This document shows, piece by piece, positions 32,526 through 38,198 of a stretch of 38,198 nucleotides of DNA. The notes beneath the pieces are model-generated. The model made no database searches and was not told the DNA's origin. It was given only the letters and a program-made list of their open reading frames with translations. The stretch's first letter is position 1. Each line of letters begins with the position of its first letter. Made by a program: the position numbers and the translations under genes. The stretch is from Phycisphaerales bacterium (lineage in GTDB: Bacteria; Planctomycetota; Phycisphaerae; WQYP01): NCBI GenBank assembly GCA_027313145.1, contig DAHVEJ010000016.1, positions 1 through 38,198 on the forward strand. Reading direction: 5' to 3'.

Positions 32526-35500
32526 TCATTGAGCATCGGCTAGAATTCCGTCATCTAGTATCTCGTGAGAGCTACCGGGATTCCGCGCCAAGAATGAGGC
32601 AATGTAGGCTGAAAGATAGGCTTTCGCCACGGCGCGCACGCTGAATTTATCACTGAGTTCAGAAGTGCGAGATCCCAATTCTCTCAATAAATGAGGATCT
32701 GTCGCGAGCTTGCCAATGCTTTCCGCAAGTTGGTTTACCGGAATTTGACCTTCTTCGAGCGTGAGAATTATGCCCGCCGGGCCGGAGGAGCTTGACATAA
32801 TACGCTTGATCTCGCCAATGTCCGTGGCGATCATTGGACGACCTGCGGCCAGGCAATCTAAGAGTATCAGAGGAAAGCTCTCGCCGGCGAAGCGAGATGG
32901 TAAAAGTCCCGCGTCCGAAAGTTTAAATAATTCAAGCAGGTCATCGCGGAATCCAAGAACGTGAACGTGTTTTTCCGTCCCCTCGGCGAGTAAACGGTCG
33001 GATTCGGGTCCGTTCCCGACCAGTAGCAGGTGAATGTCTCGTCCGGTCATATTCCTCGCCGCTGTACAGGCCGCGATGGCTTCCAACCACCCCTTCTCCG
33101 GAATCGCCCGGCTGATCAGACATGCCACAAATGCCGACTCGGGAATTCCCAAGTCGCCGCGCGATACTGACGAAATTGAGCGAATTTCGGTGGCATTTGG
33201 AATATTGGTAAACCGTTTTTCAACGAGAAACTGGGGCGGAAAATTTTTCAGATTTTTTTCAGCCGCGTAGCAGAAGCGGTCAACGCGTTTCTCAAGCAAC
33301 GCAATAATTCGATAAATTTCGAGGCCGTCCATCATGTCGTACATTCCGTGAGTTGTACATATGAATGCACAGCGGCTGTTGGTTTGCAGCAGGTCGGCGA
33401 CCGCTACATCCACCCACGCATGGTGGGTATGGATTACATCAATCTTCATATCATCAACCAATTGCGGAAGCTGCGAAGGATCGCTGATTTCGACCACCGG
33501 AATATCCGATCGGATGCGTTTGCGGACTGCCTGTATCGTTGGTTCCCTGTTAAAATTGCAAAAGGTCACGTTGCAATCCAATTCACGCAGTCCGTTTGCC
33601 AGTATGATTGGGAATGTTTCGCCTCCGCCGGAAGTCATCGCGAATCCACAGATCATGATATTGAGCCGGTGGCGTTTCGGGACCATGAGTTCACGATATT
33701 CGTTGGTAATAAAATCGAGCGGATCCTGCGGGCGGTTTAATCTCCAAAGCGCCGCCACCGTGTCCATGTGGCGTTGGCAATCGTCAGCGGCGATATGGTA
33801 GTATCGCTGGGCGAAACGCAGCACGTCGGCGTGTTCACGGTAGAATCTCTCATCTTTGTGCAAATTTACCGAGGTGTTGGCGCTGTGCAGCCGATAAAGG
33901 TTCATGGGCTTTTCCGAGTAGCCAATTAATCCACCCCGACAGATATTAAGGTAGAATATCCAATCACCACAGACTTTAAAATTAATCCAGCCCTGGGCAC
34001 AGAGTTTGGATAGATCAAGGGGTTTTCGGAATATCGCGGAACCGACATTTGGTATGATATTTTTCGCGACCCATGCCCTCGGCACAAGCGTGGCGGCACC
34101 CATGACAAAGGATCGCTGCCAGAGCTCCGGGGCAACGTCGTGCAAGTATTCATCGGTGGACCAGACGACTTTCCCGCCGTCGTCAATGAATAGTGTTTTG
34201 CAGAAAGCCAAAGTCACAGCCGAATTTGTAAACATCGGCACCAGCTCTGAAAGGAATTCGGCTTCGGAATTGTCATCCGATTCGGCAATCCATATTAGTT
34301 CCCCCCGCGCCATTTCCATTCCTTTTTTCCATTGAGCGAAAGGTGAACCGGAGTTATGTGTATTGCAAATCAGCCGAGTATTTTGCCTGTAACGTTCGGC
34401 ATATTCCTTAAGTATTGCAACACTCCCATCAACCGATGCGTCATCGAGCAGGATGACTTCGATGTTCGAATAGGATTGATTATAAATCGAATCCAGTCGA
34501 TCCCTCAGATATTTTGCGTGGTTATAATTGGGAACTATCACTGAGATGCACGGTGCAAAGGAAGCGGCGGAAGCCCCCCGCTGTGGGGTTTCCCTCTCCG
34601 GCACCCCTCGGGAAATGTGGGCCTTCCTCCCCAGATACTCGTCGGGCATTTTTTTTGCCATCAAAAAATAGCGGACAGGCCGGGTCTGTTTTCGGAGGAT
34701 CTTTAACCCCTTTATGAGCCTCCTTACCCATCGCTGCACTTCCCGGACCGGGCGGGTTAGCCGCCAGGAAAGCGAACTAACCATGCTGGCTATCTTGGCT
34801 TCCCGATCGGCCGTCTTCCACGAAGAGGCAGCTCTTAGATACTCCAGGTCGGCGGAAGATTGGCGTTGTTGCTCCCGCAAATTCGTAACCAATTCATCGC
34901 GCCGTTGAGCCTCGGCCCGTAGGTCGGCAATCGCCAAATTCTGCCGATCCAGTTCCCTCCGCAATTCACTGTGTGACTGCGCCAATTTTCCAAGTTCCCG
35001 TTCCTTATCCGCCAGATCAATTGTCTTTGACGCCGAAATCGCCTTTAGCCGCTCCAGTTCCGCGCAATATTGACGCTGTTGATCCTGCAGAGTTTTGACC
35101 AATTCATCACGCCTGTATGCCTGATCCTGGAAAGAAGCGATCGCCTCGTCGCGTTGGTTTATTTCGGTTTGCAGTTTGACGATGGCCAAGTCCCTCTCTC
35201 CCAGCTCCGCCCGCATGTCACCATTGGACCTCGCCAACTCTTGGAGATCGTGTTCTCGGGCCGTCAACTGTGATTGGAGGTGCACTTCCGAGTTGCATAG
35301 ACGCGTGATTACTCCATTTTCATAATCCTCTGTGGCTGCAAACCCAACCAGGCCGACAGGAAAGTCCGGGAGCACGGCGTTGCTTGCGGCCATTAGGAAA
35401 TAGCGCCACCAATTTTCGGGCCCCTCAGGCCCCCAAATGGCACCTCCATCTATCGCCATGAACTCGTTCAGCGATCGCCGGCCTTTCAGATGGGCAATCA

Positions 35501-36059
35501 GGGATCCGTAAGTCACGCGTTGTCCGAAGGGTTGTGTGTTTGCGAAGTAGCGCCCAAGAAGCTCGGTAAACTCGGTTAATTCCAGCTCCTTCATGTGGAA
35601 CGGATTGGGCAGACCGTTCGCCGCGCGGTATATCGCGCGGTTAGGCGTGGAAACCAAAAGAACCCCATCCAGTGTCAAAACGCGCGTGATTTCTGAAAGC
35701 ATTTGATCGTGCTGGTCTGTGTGCTCGAGCGTTTCGAAGCTCACCACCAGGTCCACTGACCGATCCGGAAGCGGAATACGCTCACAGGTCCCGACCGTGA
35801 ATGAAAGATTCTCACGCACATACCGTTTGCGCGCGTGGTTGACGGTCTGCGCGTCAATGTCTACCCCGACCGCGTAAGCTGCCGTCGCAGCCAGAATTTC
35901 CGTCCCATACCCCTCGCCGCATGCAATATCCAGCACTCGCTTGCCCGCGGCAAGTTGGCGTGCCATGTAATATCGGTGTCTGTGCTCAAGCTCAATCTGA
36001 CCGTGAATTCCCGGAACGTAACGCTCCCCTGTGAATGGAAGCTCTGGAACATCCGACAT
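32526..36059 (-). CDS. Trimodular methyltransferase / coiled-coil / GT2 / GT4 glycosyltransferase
   Basis: This 1177-aa protein has four parts. A SAM methyltransferase occupies about 1-240 (V-L-D-I-A-C-G-E-G-Y-G; S-F-E-T-L-E-H). Coiled coil with two imperfect copies of a 60-80 residue repeat occupies about 265-445. A family 2 glycosyltransferase occupies about 503-780 (I-S-V-I-V-P-N-Y-N-H; I-W-I-A-E-S-D-D). A GT4-like glycosyltransferase occupies about 797-1160 (T-S-G-G-G-E-T; F-A-G-E-S-F-P-L-I-L-L-D). In the GT4 E-x7-E motif the second Glu is Asp. Such combinations resemble chain-terminating or chain-length proteins of O-antigen synthesis, in which a methyltransferase caps the chain and the coil is a ruler. 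Start 36059 has GGGAG before it. Confidence 0.85.
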   Translation of the reverse strand: MSDVPELPFTGERYVPGIHGQIELEHRHRYYMARQLAAGKRVLDIACGEGYGTEILAATAAYAVGVDIDAQTVNHARKRYVRENLSFTVGTCERIPLPDRSVDLVVSFETLEHTDQHDQMLSEITRVLTLDGVLLVSTPNRAIYRAANGLPNPFHMKELELTEFTELLGRYFANTQPFGQRVTYGSLIAHLKGRRSLNEFMAIDGGAIWGPEGPENWWRYFLMAASNAVLPDFPVGLVGFAATEDYENGVITRLCNSEVHLQSQLTAREHDLQELARSNGDMRAELGERDLAIVKLQTEINQRDEAIASFQDQAYRRDELVKTLQDQQRQYCAELERLKAISASKTIDLADKERELGKLAQSHSELRRELDRQNLAIADLRAEAQRRDELVTNLREQQRQSSADLEYLRAASSWKTADREAKIASMVSSLSWRLTRPVREVQRWVRRLIKGLKILRKQTRPVRYFLMAKKMPDEYLGRKAHISRGVPERETPQRGASAASFAPCISVIVPNYNHAKYLRDRLDSIYNQSYSNIEVILLDDASVDGSVAILKEYAERYRQNTRLICNTHNSGSPFAQWKKGMEMARGELIWIAESDDNSEAEFLSELVPMFTNSAVTLAFCKTLFIDDGGKVVWSTDEYLHDVAPELWQRSFVMGAATLVPRAWVAKNIIPNVGSAIFRKPLDLSKLCAQGWINFKVCGDWIFYLNICRGGLIGYSEKPMNLYRLHSANTSVNLHKDERFYREHADVLRFAQRYYHIAADDCQRHMDTVAALWRLNRPQDPLDFITNEYRELMVPKRHRLNIMICGFAMTSGGGETFPIILANGLRELDCNVTFCNFNREPTIQAVRKRIRSDIPVVEISDPSQLPQLVDDMKIDVIHTHHAWVDVAVADLLQTNSRCAFICTTHGMYDMMDGLEIYRIIALLEKRVDRFCYAAEKNLKNFPPQFLVEKRFTNIPNATEIRSISSVSRGDLGIPESAFVACLISRAIPEKGWLEAIAACTAARNMTGRDIHLLLVGNGPESDRLLAEGTEKHVHVLGFRDDLLELFKLSDAGLLPSRFAGESFPLILLDCLAAGRPMIATDIGEIKRIMSSSSGPAGIILTLEEGQIPVNQLAESIGKLATDPHLLRELGSRTSELSDKFSVRAVAKAYLSAYIASFLARNPGSSHEILDDGILADAQ

Positions 36060-36649
36060 GAAGTACTCCCGCGTGTCTCCGGGCGCTGGCCGCCACCCGG
36101 CATTGAGACGAAACACCACCGAGGCGTCTGCGCGATCTTAATGATTACAAAACCATACGGTTCCCATCAAGAGCATCGTCTTGGCAAAATGCTATCATCA
36201 ACCACCGGCCTGGTCAAAGTTGGCACCCAACAGTGTCCACTGTACACATTGGGATTGGTGAATGAAACGGGGATATAGCCGGGACCCAGTTGGTTTCAGC
36301 GAATAGCGGCGGCCTTTATAGCGGTTGTTTCGGGGACCGGCGGGCGGCATAATTACCTAACCTAAACGCTGTTCCATGGCAGGCAGTAATCGCGCTGTGT
36401 TATCCATTCGCGCTCCAAGGTATCGGCTTGAGGTAAAAATCCGCGCCACAACTGCACGTTGGCAGTTCTGCCAATTCCAAGCCACCGTGAATTTTTGTGA
36501 TCCTATCATTAGAAATCAAGCATAAATAAGTATATCAGGGCCTATTTCTTGGTCGATCCATGCTTTCTCCGTTATGTAGTGTCGTCAATGGCTGAAATTC
36601 CACCACAAAGCGGTTGATATTCAACCACAAAAAAGGTTATTATTCCAAT
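36060..36649. other. Non-coding region between the glycan genes and the ATPase remnant
   Basis: In this 590-bp stretch I see no gene. A hairpin GTTGG-CACC-CAAC at about 36219 and the near-palindrome ACAGTG-TC-CACTGT at 36229-36242 are the only structures noticed. The AT content rises toward 36500-36650, where the promoter of the remnant would lie. Confidence 0.4.
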
Positions 36650-36998
36650 ATGTTGGTTCAACGATACATTACACCGCTCGTCGAAACCGCACTGCTTGAT
36701 ACGCCTGCCGTTTACATCCAAGGGCCTCGGCAGGCCGACAAAAGTACGCTTGTGAAAATGCTTTCGGAAAAGACGGGGCGGCGTTATCTATCGCTTGATG
36801 ATGCCGCCACGCTTGCCGCTGCCCGTACTGATCCGGGTGGGTTCTAAAGCTGATTTGCGCGGTATGGAGGTGCTTCGTCAAGCCGCGGGGCAAAACTTTC
36901 TGCGCGGCGTTATTTTTTACACTGGTCATGAAACACTTCCCTTCGGCCCGGATTGCTGGGCGGTTCCAATCGATGCGCTTTGGACCGGCACCGGATGA
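36650..36998 (+). pseudogene. Remnant of an AAA / DUF4143 ATPase with internal deletion
   Basis: The first part (36650-36847) encodes MLVQRYITPLVE and a nucleotide-binding G-P-R-Q-A-D-K-S-T-L, followed by Y-L-S-L-D-D-A-A-T-L-A-A-A-R-T-D-P-G-G-F. This is the N-terminus of the AAA_14/DUF4143 ATPase family. It ends at TAA. Immediately after, another frame (to 36998) encodes G-M-E-V-L-R-Q-A-A-G, F-L-R-G-V-I-F-Y-T-G and L-P-F-G-P-D-C-W-A-V-P-I-D-A-L-W, the expected C-terminal end of the same family. The intervening roughly 250-300 residues are missing, so the gene is an internally deleted pseudogene. The P-loop also has Asp at the usual Gly. Confidence 0.8.
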
Positions 36999-37020
36999 CG
37001 ATTCAATCTTATTACCTGCC

Positions 37021-37064
37021 TTGTTAAGCGGGTCAAAGTAATGTATACTATAGGTGTATACATT
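37021..37064 (+). promoter_or_regulatory. vapBC promoter with overlapping operator
   Basis: TTGTTA (37021-37026) and TATACT (37044-37049) are 17 bases apart. A perfect 9-bp inverted repeat, AATGTATAC (37040-37048) and GTATACATT (37056-37064), with a 7-base spacer, covers the -10 box and ends next to the ribosome binding site TGGAG. This suits autorepression by the ribbon-helix-helix antitoxin or its complex with the toxin, as in other type II systems. Confidence 0.8.
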
Positions 37065-37076
37065 GGAGTTTCCGCG

Positions 37077-37310
37077 ATGGTGCGAACGCAACTCTATCTG
37101 ACACCGCAGGAACGCGAGGGTTTGGCTGCTTTATCACTGGCAACGGGCCGGAACCAAAGTGATTTAATGCGCGAGGCGGTGGATCGCCTGATCGAGCAAT
37201 TCAGCGCACAGCGAAAGGCCATGGTGTTGGATCAAGCTGCGGGGATGTGGGCAAAACGCAGGGAATTGCCGAGCGTTCCACGCCTGCGTTCCCAATGGGA
37301 TCGGGGTTAA
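37077..37310 (+). CDS. VapB-type ribbon-helix-helix antitoxin
   Basis: The 77-aa protein starts with the ribbon-helix-helix DNA-binding pattern R-T-Q-L-Y-L-T-P-Q-E-x-E-x-L and G-R-N-Q-S-D-L-M-R-E-A-V-D-R-L-I. It has a C-terminal tail of about 30 residues, rich in Ala, Arg and Trp, that would bind the toxin. TGGAG precedes ATG 37077. The toxin gene starts four bases after its stop codon, so the two are translationally linked. It probably represses its own promoter through the 9-bp inverted repeat at 37040-37064. Confidence 0.9.
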   Translation: MVRTQLYLTPQEREGLAALSLATGRNQSDLMREAVDRLIEQFSAQRKAMVLDQAAGMWAKRRELPSVPRLRSQWDRG

Positions 37311-37314
37311 AACC

Positions 37315-37701
37315 GTGACCGAACGGATTCTTGTCGACACGGATGTGATGGTTGATTATCTTCGCGGCTATGCGGAGGCAGTGAAATTCATTAAGAAATA
37401 CGCCGATCATATTATCCTGTCATCCATTACCGTCGCCGAGTTGTATGTGGGTGTCAGAGACGGGCCAGAGCGGGAAATACTCGATAACGTGATTTCATTA
37501 TTCCGGGTGGTACCCGTTACTGCCCAGATCGCGCTGGCCGGCGGTCTGCTGAAACGGGATTTCGGGAAATCGCATGGCGTTGGCCTGGCTGACGCCATAA
37601 TCGCGGCGACCGCTCAAAGCGAGAACGCGAAACTCTGCACACTTAACGCAAAACATTATCCCATGCTGGCGGGGATCAGGCCCGTTTATACCAAGAAATA
37701 G
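37315..37701 (+). CDS. VapC-type PIN-domain toxin (ribonuclease)
   Basis: The 128-aa PIN protein starts with GTG and has acidic active-site residues at D8 (I-L-V-D-T-D), E42 (T-V-A-E-L-Y-V-G) and D93 (G-L-A-D-A-I-I-A-A-T-A), which coordinate Mg for RNA cleavage. The family cleaves tRNA or other RNA when not bound by antitoxin. All key residues are present, so it seems intact. It follows vapB with a four-base gap. Standing next to a deleted ATPase and a foldback element, the pair is in a typical accessory location. Confidence 0.92.
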   Translation: MTERILVDTDVMVDYLRGYAEAVKFIKKYADHIILSSITVAELYVGVRDGPEREILDNVISLFRVVPVTAQIALAGGLLKRDFGKSHGVGLADAIIAATAQSENAKLCTLNAKHYPMLAGIRPVYTKK

Positions 37702-37843
37702 CGTAACCGTTCACGACTGCTCTGATCAGTAGCGGGCTGTATTAAGGGCTTAGAATCCGGCGTTCAACCATCCTGATCGGGAATGCGTTTTTGGCACTTG
37801 GTTCGCGCGAACCCTTATTGGTCAAGAATTACGACAATGGCGT

Positions 37844-38125
37844 CTAGGAGCCTGTCCGAGTAATCGCCGGGATTGCGATGGGTCTGGAATGTCCCGTATG
37901 CGCGGCGGAGGATCGAGCCGACTCGGAATACGAGTCTGCGAGATCCGACAACAAAGCAGACGGGGCATTTCAGGCCCACCCGAAGGGCGGCGTGCTTTTT
38001 GGCACCCCTCTGCGGCGCGGCTCCTCGGAGTACCATCCCTGTCAGGTACGCCATCGTCGCCGCTTCTTGATGGAAGCCAAAAATCATGCCGTCGCAACCC
38101 GGCCATTACTTGGACAGGCTCCTAG
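37844..38125. mobile_element. 282-bp foldback (MITE-like) element
   Basis: The ends are imperfect inverted repeats of about 37 bp: CTAGGAGCCTGTCC at 37844-37857 matches the reverse complement of 38112-38125, and similarity continues to about 37880 with a few mismatches and one indel. The interior holds no convincing gene; a minus-strand frame of 90 codons lacks any sign of translation. CTAG begins and ends the element and could be part of the ends or of a target duplication. The end sequences also occur elsewhere (1592, 19365, 21676). The 142 bp before it, from 37702, hold nothing recognisable. Confidence 0.75.
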
Positions 38126-38198
38126 TACTACAGCGCAATATTTGCTCAAGCTTTAGCCGTATGTGGACCGATAGATCAGTCATTGAACAAGGAGGTTC
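38122..38198. repeat. Right copy of the inverted repeat at the window ends
   Basis: This is the reverse complement of 5-81. It begins within the CTAG of the foldback element and ends in AAGGAGG, a strong Shine-Dalgarno sequence facing out of the right edge. The next bases should start a gene, presumably the same multicopy gene that flanks the left edge in the opposite direction. Confidence 0.85.

Noticed and set aside
5-38198. The whole window as a composite transposon
   Set aside because: The interior is housekeeping genes; identical ends are better explained by a contig that breaks at two inverted copies of a repeated gene.
1-38198. tRNA, rRNA or riboswitch genes
   Set aside because: I looked for T-loop-like sequences and conserved riboswitch patterns on both strands and found none that I could support.

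Overview
The window looks like a piece of bacterial chromosome, most likely from a planctomycete (Phycisphaerae-like). That placement is inferred from protein character and gene mix: a GntR/LacI hybrid regulator, LL-diaminopimelate aminotransferase, a GT87-type membrane mannosyltransferase, an MsbA-type exporter and ISAs1-type mobile DNA. No rRNA or other marker gene is present to confirm it. Most of the window is core metabolism on densely packed genes. The accessory material is at both ends and around 25.7-29 kb and 31.5-38.2 kb.

Layout. 1-397: repeat-rich left edge. 398-6254 (+): GntR/LacI regulator, phosphomannomutase/phosphoglucomutase, PBP4-type DD-peptidase and an amidohydrolase. 6339-9800 (-): hemB, then leuA with a complete-looking leucine attenuator in its leader (promoter, 21-residue Leu-rich leader peptide, intrinsic terminator), then a YkgJ-type cysteine cluster protein. 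9913-17679 (+): RDD membrane protein, MazG-like pyrophosphohydrolase, precorrin-2 dehydrogenase, HemX/CcsA-like protein, HemA and a UvrD/PcrA helicase, so tetrapyrrole synthesis is represented on both sides of the divergent promoter region at 9.8 kb. 17732-18589 (-): branched-chain aminotransferase. 19023-19226 (+): a 59-residue conserved-looking small protein whose stop codon runs into a terminator. 19370-25690 (-): six genes in the order of transcription dapL, GT87 glycosyltransferase, folK, panC, hisF and an M20 peptidase. 26100-27368 (+): lgt with a large insertion, flanked by unusual GGTTACAGG-type repeats. 27636-28808 (+): ISAs1-family transposase. 29134-31305 (+): MsbA-like ABC exporter with a PDZ-like periplasmic insertion. 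31499-36059 (-): a sugar-nucleotide epimerase and a very large methyltransferase / coiled-coil / GT2 / GT4 protein, a surface-polysaccharide module. 36650-37701 (+): remnant of an AAA/DUF4143 ATPase and a VapBC toxin-antitoxin pair with a visible promoter-operator. 37844-38198: a 282-bp foldback element and the inverted copy of the left window end.

The most interesting items are the leucine attenuator upstream of leuA, the lineage-looking insertions in otherwise standard proteins (MsbA, Lgt, UvrD, HemB), the trimodular glycan protein, and a dispersed 20-bp motif present five times, mostly just outside gene ends and twice as the ends of a foldback element. The two window ends are inverted copies of one sequence that ends in a strong outward-facing Shine-Dalgarno sequence. 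This suggests the contig stops where two inverted copies of the same mobile element begin.
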